Shown here one piece after another: positions 21,790 to 34,233 of a stretch of DNA of 64,000 nt. The DNA comes from Coptis chinensis (lineage: Eukaryota > Streptophyta > Magnoliopsida > Ranunculales > Ranunculaceae). The position numbers and the translations under genes are program-made. The stretch spans positions 9,963,001-10,027,000 of the forward strand of contig CM027378.1 of the NCBI GenBank assembly GCA_015680905.1, read 5' to 3'. Numbering within the stretch: the stretch's first letter is position 1; the number at the start of each line of letters is the position of its first letter. Under the pieces are notes generated by a model, which saw only the letters and a program-made list of their open reading frames with translations, ran no database searches and had not been told where the DNA came from.

Positions 21790-22864
21790 GTAAATGAGTT
21801 GGTGTAGTCCCTTGGTCATTGTTGCCATTTTCAGAGCTAGTATCTTTGTTTACTCCTTTTTCTTGGACATTGTTATCCTCTTACGCCTCAAGAACTTGGA
21901 ATGGGAATGCATTAGTAAAAACTGCTAGTTGAAGTCCCTCCTAATCGATTTACTGGTGGTGCTTCATTCTCCTTTTGTTGTAGTACTTCAAGGTTATCTA
22001 CTTATCTCCACTGTTACCTGGTACCATAACCACTTCCAAAACTGCTTCAATTTCCTTCTGCTTGGCCATGTTAAAATCATTTGTTTGACTTTTTTTTAAC
22101 ATCCCACACTTTCTTAACCTTGTCCTTACTTTAACACTTCTTATCCTTATGACCAAACCTACTGCAGTTGGTACAAACAACAGGTATCTATGGATATTCC
22201 AAGTCAAGAGTGACCTCCTTTTCCCCCATTTTAAATTTCACTGAATCTTTATATACATGGTTTACTTTAACCTTCAATACAAGCTTTGGAAAATGACAAC
22301 CTTTACTTAAGTTTTGTAGTTTTATCAGTACAAATTACCAATTAAACAGGATGCAAAAATGATGCCAGCTTTAGTCCACAATTGCTTTGGTAAGTTCAAA
22401 AACTTGTTCTCCACCTCAGGCGTCCATTGCCTTACGCCAAACAACTTACTAGCTATGTACATGGGGTTAGCTTCCAAGATTAACTTCATGTTTTCATCAC
22501 AATTAAACTTAAAATTAAAAAAATCTTTATCTGTTGTGATAGAATTGAATATCCACCTTTGATTTTCCAACTCTTCTGCAAGAAGTCCTGGGGCTACAAA
22601 AGAAAAAGGTAGTCTTTTTCCAACAAAAAATCCCGCCACATATTTCCTCCATTCACAAAGATCCTTATTCCCTATATCCATAGGAATTTCTGCTACTCCA
22701 TTAACATAATTAATGTTCATTGTTTGAGTTTGTACCTTTGAAAAGTGAACTCTAAGGACTTGCATGTACCTGTGTTTCTTCCCTTACTGTTTGCGGTTGT
22801 GTTCCAGCTTGAGCTAAAGATGGAAGTGGTGGAAAGTCACCAGCTTGTTGCGAAGAACTCGCCA
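21790..22864 (-). pseudogene. DUF4283 / CCHC protein (LINE ORF1-like) pseudogene
   Basis: The minus strand carries a start at 22864 (MASSSQQAGDFPPLPSL), then after a frameshift near 22755 a DUF4283-like domain of 146 residues (22765-22325: VAGFFVGKRLPF, FFNFKFN, MYIASKLFGVRQW, LPKQLWT). Further on is a CCHC knuckle (CTNCSRFGHKDKKC, about 22175-22130) and a polar tail. In plants this combination is typical of LINE ORF1 or of proteins derived from it; it binds RNA. No endonuclease or RT follows: the 3' side abuts the broken gypsy element at about 21735-21790. Left end approximate. Confidence 0.7.
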
Positions 22865-23379
22865 TTAAAGCTTGTAGTGGTTGTAAAATGATGATTTCGA
22901 TGAAAGCAGGAAGAAAGGCGGCCTTTCTTCTTCTTCCTTTGTGGTATGTGTTTCTATACCCGAAATAGTAAAAGAGGAGGGAAGCAGAAGGATAAGAATG
23001 CCCACACCAACTTTTTAAATCTAAAAGTAGTAAAGTTGGAGCACCAGATCAGAGAGGCAGGGCAACATTAAGTTACTTCCTCACATAAGAAAATATCCTC
23101 ACTCACGGACTCCGTTCTGTTGGACTCTTACTTTGTATTCTACAGTGATGTATAAGTGTTTTTATTTACGACTCATGTTCCTTAATATGCTGTTGTTAAC
23201 CTCTTTTGGTTTATTGTTGCTTCATATGAATCTATTCAGATTCATTATATAAAAAAAAGAATATATTCAGATGTAATTTAAATAAGATAAAAAATAAGAA
23301 ATGGAAAAATAGAAACAGATTAGATAAAGAAAATATAGAGCTACGTCGCCCACTTCTCTTCTTTGATATACAGACCTAG
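22865..23379. other. No gene; upstream of the DUF4283 relic and TAT insertion flank
   Basis: 22865-23030 is likely the leader of the DUF4283 relic. The rest is AT-rich with no frame. The last five bases before the TAT LTR, with the base at 23380, form the target duplication. Confidence 0.5.
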
Positions 23380-23384
23380 ATGAT
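23380..23384. repeat. Target-site duplication ATGAT, left copy
   Basis: ATGAT directly precedes the LTR at 23385 and directly follows the LTR ending at 50264 (50265-50269). A 5-bp duplication is what gypsy integrases make. Confidence 0.85.
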
Positions 23385-23953
23385 TGTGAGAGAGTAATAT
23401 TCACATCTAATGAATATCAAGCACGTGTTCAGCACAGACGTGAATGCATATTAACCTTCAATCCTCGTCCTCGTAGCTCGCTTCATAGCGACTCAACTAT
23501 GACAATCGATCTGACTAAATAGTAGTCAACCGACCTGAAGTCTTCGTCACACGAGCTCGCTCCATAGTAACTCGCTACACACGGACGACCTCGATCGAAC
23601 AACAATCTCCAAGATTCTCGCTCACACCAATGGGAGGTAATGTAAGTCTTAAATAACATTATCAAGATCGGAGCTTCAGGCACGCTTCACCATAAATGTC
23701 TTTAACTTGTCATCATGGTGCGCGAGTGACCTGAAGACCTGGATCTGACTTGATGCATGAGAGCCGGAGGCGCAAACCCCTTGCCTATATAAAGAGGATG
23801 AGGAACTACGTCTGACCTGATTCAAGTTCCCCCCGGAGGAGAGAACTTGGTACGTAGGCAGTTTGCCAATACGAGCTCGGTCAATACCATATTTACACAT
23901 CATCTCCCCCACTTCCTTGAATCTGTAAGGTAAAACCAAATATAACCTTTACA
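23385..23953 (+). repeat. TAT-like 5' LTR
   Basis: 569 bp, from TGTGAGAGAG to CCTTTACA. It has a TATA-like CTATATAAAG at about 23786-23795, about 165 bp before the end. It is followed after one base by a PBS-like TGGTGCCATCTGTGG (23955). It aligns along its whole length with 49694-50264. Confidence 0.9.
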
Positions 23954-23954
23954 T

Positions 23955-23970
23955 TGGTGCCATCTGTGGA
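23955..23970 (+). other. Primer-binding site of the TAT-like element
   Basis: TGGTGCCATCTGTGGA starts one base after the LTR. It is of the TGGYGCC class common in plant gypsy elements; I do not assign the tRNA. Confidence 0.65.
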
Positions 23971-24056
23971 TTGAATTACTTGAAAATTCATATACTCAGA
24001 GTTTACATCACTTCCAACAATCTTCTTCGATTCCCAAATTTTCAAGCCCACGAAGC

Positions 24057-25400
24057 ATGGAAAGCCTTCAAGAACAAGTGCAGAATATGGCTACCTAGAT
24101 GGAAGCCATGATTGGTAGCATTGCCCAACTCCGACAAGAGAATGCCACTCTTAAAACACAGGTCGATTCTCAGAACCTAAACGGAGTTACCGCTGAGGGC
24201 GGGATTAATGAGGTCAACTAGCAGATTAATAGCCTCTCCCAGCGGATCGAACAGAGCAATGGAAAGAAAGATGCCACCCAGGTCATCCATAAGATGCTAA
24301 AGACGTAACGGGCATCACCCTTCATACTCGAGGTACTTAGCAAAGCCTCCCCTCAGGATTTCATTCAGCCTAGGTTCGCAATGTAAGATGGCAGTACGTG
24401 CCCCGATCATCACGTAGCTCGCTACATTCAGAGCCTTGCACTCTACAGTGCACAGGAGTTCGACAACCTACAATGCCGGTTATTCCCAGCAAGTTTAAAG
24501 GATGGAGCTTTTGATTGGTTTTACTCCTTAGGGCCAAACTCCATCGACAGCTTCGAAAAGCTCACTGACTAGTTCGCCAGCCAGTACGTCCATAATAGAC
24601 GTAAAACGGCTGACCTGAATTCACTTTACCAACTGTCTCAGAAGAGTGACGAGCCAATTCGCACCTTCCTCGGACATTTCAAGATAGAGCTACTGTCCAT
24701 GGAAAGCGGCCTCAAGGAGTCGTTCGCCACAGTAGCTTTCTCCAATGCAATCAGGAAAAGCACTGAGTTATCCAGGTCGCTCATGAAAGAGCACCCTGAA
24801 ACGCTTGCCGAGCTGTACATGCGAGTGGAGAAATACATCAAATTTGCCGAAGGCTTCGAGAAAGAAAGGTTGAAGATAGCAGGCGAGGTTGCTGCGATCT
24901 TGGATAACGCCCCATCTTCTAACAAGCGACCCGAAACGCGGGGCCATGCGGACCGCATCGTGAATCAAAGCAAAGAGAATTCGCAAACACAAGATCTCCA
25001 AGTTACATATTGGAGAAGATAAAAAACACGGCTTATTATCGACCTGAGGTAAAATGCCCAGAGGACACACCAGGGAAGCCGTAATGTGCTTTTCATAAAG
25101 CAAAGTGTCACGAGACTAATGAATGCCGGGGGCTCAAGAGCTACCTTCAAGACCTCATCGAGGTAGGGCATATTAAACACTACACCGATATACCTGATGG
25201 TGACCTGCGCCACAAACTCATGGCTCACAGGGAGCGAAGCCGAACTCCATCACGATCAACCAATAGAGCTTGCTCTCATGCTAGAGGACGTTCAAACTAG
25301 TGATCGCATCACGAGTGTCGCTAGCACTCCTTTGACAGAGACACCGATAGAACAATCAACATGATCACCTTCCAGGATGACTCTGTCACATCCTCCAGAG
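24057..25400 (+). pseudogene. TAT-like Gag
   Basis: The frame begins at the first Met after the PBS (MESLQEQVQNMAT), in a coiled-coil-like N terminus. It runs through a Retrotrans_gag domain (ALYSAQEFDNLQCRLFP, GAFDWFYSLGPNSIDSFEKL, SLYQLSQKSDEPIRTFL; about 24440-24680) and ends in a basic linker. In-frame stops at about 24096, 24220, 24306 and 24570, plus later breaks, disable it. The longest open part is 24699-25022. Gag would form the particle that packages the RNA. Confidence 0.8.
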
Positions 25401-25489
25401 AAAAAAGGAAATGAGTAGGCGCCCTCTAGGAAGTCTCCAAGTTCTCCTCACAAGCAGCCCCCATCCCATGCACAAATGGCCGCAGCTCA

Positions 25490-26820
25490 GGAGACATCAC
25501 CTTTACTAAGGCCGACCTCAACAAGGTGTGCCTCCTTCATAATGATGCCTTGGTAGTCCACGTCAAAATCAGCTACTGGACTGTCAAACGCATCATCATC
25601 GATCCATGCAGTTCATGAGATATCCTATTCTATCAAACTTTGAAAGAGATGAACATGCACAAGTCGGTCATGGTCGATCTAATAGGTGATATCATTCTAC
25701 CTGTCTTAGTGGGAGCGCATGAAGACAAGGTCAACATCAACACACGCTTCAGCGTCCTGGATGTCAACTCGTCCTACACGACTATACTAGGACGCCGTTC
25801 GATCCACAAGATGCAAGCCATCCCATCAACACTTCATCAAGTGTTGTGTTTCCCTGGCCCGAGAGGTATGATGGAACTCCGAAGCAACCAGCTTGATGCT
25901 CACAACTGTAATCAGATCCACTCAATTAGCAAACCCATTGGGGCTCCCCTCAGCAACAAGGGAGAGATCGCCAAAACCAAGCTAGCGAAAGACTTCATCT
26001 CTGAGGTCAAGACATTGATCAATACTCCCTGTATCGAGGTTGCTAAAGAAAACACTGGCGGCTCGGCAGAAAATGTCCTTCCAGGACTCCAGCTCCCAGA
26101 AATCGCTCCACCCATACAAGCGGAGGAGACATCGCAGGGGACTAAGACACCAGAGGTCGCCCAGCCCACTGAAGTGGTTACCCAGACCGTGATGAAGGAA
26201 AAGGTCAACCTAGGAATGGAGGATGACCCCAAGTTTGTTTATGTAGGAGCCAACCTTGATCCTACTCTCATGACACAACTTGTAAGCTTTTTATTATTGA
26301 ATAAAGATGTTTTTGCTTGGTCGTATATTGATGTGCCCAGAATCGATCCTAATATTGCATGCCATAAGTTAAATGTGAGCCCCAATGCTAAGCTAGTTTG
26401 CCAACAACCTAGGAAACTATCTCTTAGGTTCAGAAAAGCAATAAATGATGAGATCAACAATCTCAAAAAGGTAAGCTTTATTATAGAGGCGGAATACCCC
26501 GAATGGATTGCTAACATAGTAGCAGTCCCAAAAAAGAATGGCACAATTTGCCTATGTGTCGACTTCACCAACGTCAATTAAAATACCCCTAAAGACAGCT
26601 TCCCTTTACCAAGAATCGACCAGCTCGTAGACCAAACCGCAGGCCACGAACTCATGTTATTCATGGATGCCTACAGTGGCTACAACCAGATTCCTCTGGC
26701 TGAAGAAGACCAAGAGAAAACATCATTCGTCACAGAACAAGGTATCTACTACTACAAAGTCCTCCCGTTCAGCCTAAAGAACGCTGGAACAACCTACCAA
26801 ATATTGGTAACTGAAATGTT
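25490..26820 (+). pseudogene. TAT-like protease and N-terminal reverse transcriptase
   Basis: A TAT-type protease starts at about 25500 (FTKADLNKV, LLHNDALVV), but its active site reads DPCSS followed by a stop, where DxGSSAD is usual. The open stretch 25640-26581 carries the rest of the protease, a linker and the RT entry (DVPRIDPNIACHKLN, ANIVAVPKKNGT, CVDFTNVN). It continues after a stop as FPLPRIDQLVDQTAGHELM, DAYSGYNQIP and LPFSLKNAG. Confidence 0.8.
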
Positions 26821-27680
26821 CTAGGACATGTTAGGAGACACCATAGAAGTATACATAGACGACATGGTCGTAAAAAGCAAGAGATCCGGAGATCACTTAG
26901 ACCATCTTGAAAAAGCGTTCTCCAGACTCAGACGAACTCAGATGAAGCTCAACCCAGAGAAATGCATCTTCTGCGTGTCCTCCGGGAAATTTCTACGGTA
27001 TCAAGTATCCCAACGAGGGATAGAAGCGAACCCAGACCAGATTCGAGCATTCTTGGATATGCCCGATCCAAAAACAAAACAACAAATACAGAAATTGTCA
27101 GAAATGGTGGCCACCCTAAACCGATTCATATCAAGAGTGTTAGATAAGTGTCAACCTTTCCTGCAAATCCTCAAGAAAGGGGAACAATTCTCCTAGAATG
27201 ATTAATGCCACCGAGCATTCTCTACTTTCAAGGAATATTTGACAACACCACCTGTGATGGCAAAACCGATTGATGATGAAATGCTGGGGCTGTACCTAGC
27301 TATTTTTTACTTCGCTATCAGTTCAGTTCTTTTCAAAGAGGACCTGAACGCGGAGAAACAGATCTACTTCACAAGCAAGACTTTGCTGCTAGCTGAAAAG
27401 AACTACTCCCACATTGAAAAGCGCAAGATTTTCGCCTTTGCTTTATTCAGCAAGAAAGTTCAGGCCCTACTTCCAAGCACATCCAATCAAAGTGCTCACC
27501 AATCTGCCACTTAAGAAGATCCTTCTTAAAGCCAATAAGACAACTTGCATGGCAGTATGGGCAGAAGAACTCGGTGAACACCACATTGAGTTCGCCCCAA
27601 GAACATCTCAGAAAGGTCAAGTCGTTGCTGATAACTTACACAACTCTCGCTATGGTCAAAACCTACATTACTAGGATTAA
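26821..27680 (+). pseudogene. TAT-like RT palm and RNase H remnants
   Basis: The catalytic YIDDMVVKS is at about 26855-26880, followed by LRRTQMKLNPEKCIF, MVATLNRFISR and a stop at 27194. RNase H pieces follow (VLFKEDLNAEKQIYFTSK, LLAEKNYSHIEK, 27310-27425; FAPRTSQKGQVVADNL, about 27590-27640) in shifting frames. Coding homology stops here and I could not find an integrase, so this copy would be non-autonomous even without its stops. Confidence 0.8.
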
Positions 27681-27887
27681 CGTAGTAACGAATGCTCTCT
27701 AAGAGAACCACACATGCTTAAGCTAAAACTCTCAAACGAGCTCACACGCTTCATATCATCCTATGTCTGGCTAGACAACGAGATATATATTTCTAGGCTA
27801 AATTCGTACGAAAATATATGCAACATGCATTCAGCCAAAAGTACGAACATACTTCAAAGTACGCATGCATTTCATAAGTGCAAATTC

Positions 27888-29034
27888 GAACTGCTTGAAC
27901 ACACTCAGGAAACCAGTTCTTTAACACCTACCGAATTGCCACTCAGGTGGAAGCCAGTTCGTCCAGATCTCAAAAATAAAGCAATAGATAAGTCAAACTG
28001 CCCAGGTTTCCAACTCTTAATGTATCTGGGCTAAGCCCCCACCATTTCAAAAAATGAACTGCCCAGGCATGCCCAGGAAACCAGTTCTATTGTTTTACAA
28101 CTATTGACAATTCTGGAATTAGAGAGAACATAGAAACAAACCTCACCAAAGAAGAAGAAATGCAATAGCAGTGGTCACGCATCAGGAGTAACATGTTTAT
28201 CTTCATCAGGCATGAGAGTTCGATCAGTAGGGACAATACTGGTAGATGGAGCGTTACTAACATCTCCAATTACAACAAGCACACTTGCATCTTGAGCCCC
28301 ACATTCACGCTCTTCTTTCAGTTTAAAGTACGTCTCCTCCAGTAATGCGTAATCTTCGCACACTTGGTCATATGCCTATTGAACCTGCGACATGCCATAA
28401 ATATACCAAAACCCTAACCGACGTGTTGAAGGAACCGCCATTTTTTGAAAATTCCATAAAATAGTGAGGTTACCCTTTGTGGCTCCCAAATGGTTCACAT
28501 CCTCACACGTGCCGCACATGTGCTAAGGTCCTCCCTAATTAGAACGCTCTAAGATGGAGCATGCTCGATCTATACAAGCATCCCTCTCCCTCCAGTTCAC
28601 AGGCTACATAGCCTTAGCTCCCCACGCTACTTGATCCTTACAACGATTAGAACTGACTAAGCAAGAACGCTACCCAAGAGCATGACACTTAATCAGGCTC
28701 AAACGATTCAATGCCTTGACGTACCTGACCAGTTGGATTCTACAATGCTAGGCAAGTGTAACAGCATCAACAAACGCATTCAACACATCAAGAAAGGAGC
28801 AACAAGAAAAAGCATGCATTTCATAAAGGCAAAGAAACGAACTGCCTGAACAGACTCAGGAAACCAGTTCATCTACTAGCCGAATCGCTAGGACATCCCA
28901 GAAAACCAACTCGGCTAGAAAGCATTCATAACACAACGAACTGCCTAGAACAATCCGGGAAACCAGTTCGTTCAATCTTGTTAAAAAACACATCATAGGA
29001 GCGAACTGCCCAGGTTTCCCCAGGTTATCAGTTC
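27888..29034. repeat. Cluster of 32-bp quasi-palindromes GAACTG...CAGTTC
   Basis: Five copies of exactly 32 bp begin GAACTGC and end CAGTTC: 27888-27919, 28056-28087, 28839-28870, 28938-28969 and 29003-29034. A 28-bp variant is at 27933-27960 and a worn copy near 27995. Most share the pattern GAACTGCC(T/C)..., then AGG or GGG, then AAACCAGTTC, so the outer 6-bp arms pair and an inner arm (CCTGA/TCAGG in the 28839 copy) can pair too. The sequence ahead of copies 1 and 28839 is also similar (GCATGCATTTCATAA). They lie in the noncoding spacer between pol and the antisense ORF of the TAT-like element. Confidence 0.75.
28087..28380 (-). pseudogene. Minus-strand coding remnant, possibly the antisense-ORF tail
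   Basis: A minus-strand stretch (28363-28175, CEDYALLEETYFKLKEERE and further) has the same coiled-coil plus Val/Ser/Thr-rich tail character as the end of the antisense ORF at 29076-29300. It may be a further exon or a duplicated tail. No domain is recognised. Confidence 0.35.
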
Positions 29035-29075
29035 TAATGTATCAGGCCCACGTCCAATCAAAGAAACGTAAACTC

Positions 29076-29868
29076 TTACAAAGAAATGATTAACTCATCA
29101 ACTTGAAGCGGGTCCAATGAAGGGCCAGAGGCGACCTGGGGTGAGGTCAAGACAGGAGGGACTTCAGAGGTCATTCCTACCTCAGTTGCCCCAAGCAAAT
29201 CACCAACAGGAACAATAACAGTAGGTACCGTAGCAAGAGCGACATTAGCATCTACGAGGGGCGCAACCTTTTTTTGGCTTGCAACCACACGAGCATACTC
29301 CTCCTTGAGCTGTTCATGCTCTATCCCTAGCTGCTCATGCATTTCCTCCAGCTCCTCTAGTTCGGTGAAATTTTGCTCGTAAGCCTCCTTAGCCTCCATT
29401 GCCACCTTCTTGCACTTATCAGCAAAGTTATTCATTGTAATCAACTTCCCTTCTAGCTTGGTCGCTCGGTTCTCTGCGACTATTCTCTCCAAGGGAAGGT
29501 TAACGACTTGGGCTTTGAGGTCGTTCAACTCGGCATGTTCAGCTTCCTGCAACGCTCGAACACCGGCGAGCTCGTCCCTCAGCTTTTCCAGTTTGTTTTT
29601 CTCCATTTTAGCAAACTGAACAACAGTCTTCATCTTCTGATACCCAGCTATAATCTGTAGCAAAATAAACATGGTAAGAAGCACGAACAAAGCTCATACA
29701 AAAAAAGCGTCAACTTCAGGTCGTAGTTAGGCATTTACCAAGCAGTGAGCACGGTCCAACGCTCGTAGGTTCTCAGCCAGATCCTTCGAATCCAGGTCCT
29801 ACCGATCACCGTCTAGCATAATCCCTTCCAACAAGCACAACGCTACAGATGCGGACTTATAACTACAG
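29076..29868 (-). pseudogene. Antisense ORF of TAT-like element, C-terminal coiled-coil part
   Basis: Beyond the nested Athila the antisense frame continues leftward: a helical segment (about 29860-29740, with a stop), a probable intron (29738 to about 29655), then 29690-29076. This last part encodes a long coiled coil (KLEKLRDELAGVRALQ, LEGKLITMNNFADK, LEELEEMHEQLGIEHEQ) and a Val/Pro-rich tail. It matches the architecture of plant gypsy-associated transposon proteins: globular N domain, basic linker, coiled coil. The role is unknown. Confidence 0.6.
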
Positions 29869-29873
29869 TCCGA

Positions 29874-31542
29874 TGACATCTAGACTTTGGGTTTTAAAGA
29901 TATGAAATCTCATTTCCGTTCGGTGTAGAATCAAGTCCTTACTCACGTATTCATGCGCTTAGCTCGAGTAGGGATTCAAACCAACCTAAATTCTAGGACA
30001 GCATACAACTTTCTTATACTCTAAGTAGGGAAACTAGTGAGTAAGTTTCATATTGGATTACTAGCTACATTTAATTTTGTTGTTTAAATCCTACAGACGC
30101 TTAAAATGCAAAACACAACAAAAACGAAAAAGAACTAAGAATTTTGTAAGATAATCAAAGAGAAAGAAGAGGTGGAGGATCATTCTACTCATGCGAGGTC
30201 TTATTAACTTCTCTTAAAATCAGATTACTACCTTCTCTAAGTTGTTTTGGGTTCATTATCAAACCCGAACCGGCTTGAGCGTCGATCCCTAGCGAGATGA
30301 ACTCATCTCTAAGTCCATTTCCCTAGCATAAGAAGTTGAATTGGGATTTCATCTCTGAAATCCCATCTTAACTCCTAAACTCATACAACATAATCCTGTT
30401 AACTATGAAAATAAGAGATTAGAGAAGACTTCAAGGCAAGCCAGCCCCTTGCCCATAAAAAGGGAGGTGCATGCGAGTCCTTCTTAATTTCCAGGTCTCA
30501 AGTTTGGCCGGACACTACCATTTTGGGGTAGTGTGCTATATGTGCCTTTAAGTCCAGGCAGTGAATCCTATTTCTAAGAAATTTCTACGAATCCTCACAT
30601 GAGCATCATTAACCACCTTGGAGGGTTTTAACTCATGATCCTAGGATTGTTTTAAAACTACAAGAAAGGTATGTAAAAGAGAGATGAGAAAGAAGTAAAC
30701 AAGATGTAACAACCTGTATTACCTAATGAAGAAAGTAGTTTATTCAATAACTAGAAGTTGGTTTTCACCATTAACATGTTACAAGCTTTTTACTAAAAAC
30801 CAAAAACTAAAAAACTAAAACAAGGAATGGCATAAGGAAAAGTAAAATAAGGAAGTAAAATGGAGTGAATGCTTTGTTTTGTTTTCTCTCATATTAGAAC
30901 ATTCTCCTTCCATCCCACGTGAAACACACACACACATTTATTTCTCCCTTATCCATAAAATCCAAACAAAGTGACACCTTGCTTTGTTTTACTATTAGCA
31001 CCTAATCTCATCTAACCTCATTAACTACATGCAAGGTGTCACTTTTGCACCAATTATTTACACCTTTGTCTTGACTTGCATAATGACTCATCAACTCTTG
31101 CGGGCCTGCATAGTGGGTCCATGTGCAGTGTCCAGTGGCAGTCTGGTCTTTTGGCATTTTTGCAACTTCCCACCTATGCGTAGAGTTCGTCACACTGATC
31201 ATCTGAGCAGCTCAGTTGTCGCAGTCAGAGTCCGAGCTCAAGAGGTATGAGCTTCGGCAGTTTGATGCTTCTGTGCACGTAATTCCATTTCTGATTAGAT
31301 TCTGTACTGTTTGAGTCTTTGGGCTTTAGTCCAGATTTCTTGGGCTTCACATGGGCTTGATCGGAAAGCTTATGTATACTCCCTATTCCGTGCTTAAATG
31401 TTGGCTTTATCATTATTTTTACGTTAGTTGCTCTAACCTGCAAAAGGACGAAAATGCGATTATTTTATGATTATTAAGCACAAAATTAACCGAAATATTA
31501 CGTCTCTACATAGTTTTATAATACAGTTTTGGGTGCTTATCA
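29874..31542 (-). repeat. Athila-like 3' LTR
   Basis: 1,669 bp; on the minus strand it starts TGATAAGCACCCAAAACTG and ends GATGTCA. It aligns throughout with 46193-47852 with scattered substitutions. To its right on the plus map is a C-run (polypurine tract on the minus strand). Confidence 0.92.
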
Positions 31543-33213
31543 CACCCCCCCCCCCAAATAGCACTTTGCTTGTCCTCAAGCAAAGAAAAGACATTAAAAC
31601 AGATAAGTGGCCAAAACTGTGCATTCTAAGCTAAGTCTCGTTTCGCAGAGTGCGGTTGCATTGACCGTATGCAACAAGACCTTAAATCACTAGAAATTCC
31701 ATAGTGGATGAGTTATAGCCTCGTGAGAGTTTTCCAGAGACGATACTCACCAACTTTATTTATACTACAATGACTCAGTAACAAAAGCTTGTTTCCTAAA
31801 TTAATCTCAGATATCTATACATCTCCTTAGCGGGGAATGAGGATTAATTCCTTTGAAACTCAAGTTAATATGCATACAATAATTAAAACATATACATATG
31901 AACATGCATACAGTGAACTTTACATTGAAATGCACAAGCAGGGCCGTTTCTGGATTCTTTAGAGAGCGTACCTAAATAGGTTCTCACAAGTATATGTTGA
32001 AACACAAATTTGCTCATAATTCTTCCACTCAGGTTTTGTTAACTTCAGTGTGTAGTGGGCACACATTTCCTCATATACTCGATGACAGTCAGAGGAACCG
32101 AGGTCGATTAATCACATCTACTACTTATTATCACACCATCCTACTCCTAATTGAGCTAGAGGTCTTTGTTAGGTATTAGGGGGCTTAGGTGGTGGTGTAG
32201 AAAAATAATAGAAGTGGAAGATAAAAAATGATAAGTATGAGAGAATAAGGTCTTCAAGATATTTACACTCGAGAAATCCTTGTTTTCTTTTCCTACTTCT
32301 ACCTGAGTTTTCCTACTTTGCTCTTAAGCCTTTGTACTTATTTCAATTTTTTTTTATTATTTTTTTTGAAACAGGTAACTAACTTTTATTTGGGGCAAAG
32401 GTTTCTCTTTATTTTTCTACATTTCATCATATTTCTCATACTCATCATTTAGGTAGGTTCTTTATTTGGGGTTAATAGATGGGTAAGGAATTTTTGGTGA
32501 AAGTGAAAGGTTTGATGAAAGGTTTAGTGGAGTGACTAGTGGTAAAATTTGTAACAGGTAAGAATTTTTAGCTATGTCGATCCAAAGAAGGCCTATATTC
32601 TCCCCTAGGGTTCGGATGGTGATCAAGTAAGTAGACACGTGATTTTCTCTATTCGGAAAAACTACTCCTTTGTGTCATTACTCACAAAACACTCATATCG
32701 AGGCTTTTGGTTAGATTCTCATAGGATTGATAGTTTAAGTAGACTAACCGTGGGTTCCAGAAACTTACTGCTATGTACAATCAATGATACTCAGTGCATG
32801 AATACTCATGGAAAGATATAAAAATTATTGCGTACGTATTATCTTAAGTTTCTTAAAAATGAATCCTAATTTGAATGCTAATGTGAGACTTCTAAACAAT
32901 TTTTATCATTGAAAATGAAACAAGACTTTGTCACTAAATACATTTACTAACAAGAAAATAGAAACTATATTCAGCTTACAAGTTGCCTAATTTTTGCTAC
33001 AGGTTTAAAGCACCCCCAAACTGAATGATACTTAGTCCTCGAAGTAAAAATAGATAAAGAAAGGAATTACCTAAGAACCGTGAGCAAAATTAGAGCTGGA
33101 TTGTTGGAACAGAAAGTTGTGGTAACATAATATATTATATAAAAAAAGAAAAACAATAGCACATTATATACAACTATATACAGTTAGATATATGTATAAT
33201 TCCTTACTCAAGT
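31543..33213. other. Athila-like noncoding 3' region
   Basis: Sequence between the last accessory ORF and the 3' LTR, starting with the polypurine tract at 31543-31558. It has no convincing frame and is AT-rich with T-runs near 32345-32370. Confidence 0.6.
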
Positions 33214-34233
33214 TTACCATCCAGGATGTGGTGATGGTCTGGCGTCTTCTTTAGTGAAATGCATTTCCTTAGCATTGCGCCAAAAGATAAGCCTTTGCCA
33301 AATGGTGGCCCATTCTTGTTCACCAGATTCGTTCAAATGTTTCAACATCTTATCATCGTCCGGATAACAACGAACATGTCTCAAGTACCGTGCAAGGTGT
33401 TTCCATTGCCTAAACCTTAATGAACGAATGATTTTGTTTGCTGGGCACATAGAATCTACCTTCACCCAATCATGAAAAGTAGCTGAAAACTATGGGAAAT
33501 GTGTTTTTATGATTCAGCAAGCAGTTACAGGTAAAAGTATATACTGATCCCAAATAGTGCGAGCTCGTTTCAGATTGGAGATAACACAATTTAAGATATC
33601 AAAGAATGCATGACCTTGGGCAAGCGCATTGAAGATTACACATACAGCATCATTGGTGGTCGAAAAATGCCAATCTCCCATGATGTTCAGAAGGACAAAC
33701 AACATCATATTTCCCACGTTCATGGTCATGCTCGCTAAGGGAATGGTGATGTCTGGCCATCTGCCAAGTTTAGTTCCTTCGTCTTTAATTTCAAGACCAT
33801 CACCATATGTTGCGCGAAAAGCAGGCCATGAAAAGGAACGAGTAGAGTTGTGTAAAATGTATGGCCATGTTGCTGCCGGCTCGTGATATGGAAGGTCCAA
33901 AGTTAGGGCAAGCATTGGCTCAGAAAATATATGGTGTGTGCCACCAACTTGGATTGTGAATCTGTCTAAGAAAAAGCAGTGAGTAGCGTTGAATGCTGAT
34001 GTTTCTCCCATATTGGCATAAAAGTAGGCCGCCAAACTTGGAGAATAAGTTTGGTCAGGGCGAAGAACAAGGGAAGACCACCCAATGTTAGTGATGTAAT
34101 CATTGAAATGAAGGTTATACACATTGGAATCCATCATAGCCTGAAAGGATTGATCAGGAATGAGTTTCGGAGATGCTACGTTTGATGAAGATGCTACGTT
34201 TGATGAAGATGCTACGTTTGATGAAGAAGCCAT
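33214..34233 (-). pseudogene. Accessory ORF copy 3 of the Athila-like element
   Basis: The frame 34233-33514 (239 residues) begins MASSSNVASSSNVAS, encoded by an 18-bp unit repeated three times (34174-34227). It then has a globular region: DYITNIGWSSLVLRP, YSPSLAAYFYANMG, FTIQVGGTHHIFSEPMLAL. After a stop, a frame at 33465-33214 (RSLRFRQWKHLARYLRH) may continue it. The pattern W-x2-L, then LV/LA-x-FY-N, then a V-x-G strand and a helix ending Leu-Pro matches the plant transposon protein domain I recall as PF20167, found in retroelement-linked ORFs. No transmembrane segment typical of an envelope is evident. Function unknown. Confidence 0.6.

Noticed and set aside
25912-26232. Minus-strand open frame opposite TAT pol
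   Set aside because: It overlaps the better supported protease-RT frame and has no domain of its own.
27888-29034. Could the 32-bp repeats be a CRISPR-like array
   Set aside because: Spacing is irregular, the units are diverged palindromes, and this is plant DNA inside a retrotransposon.
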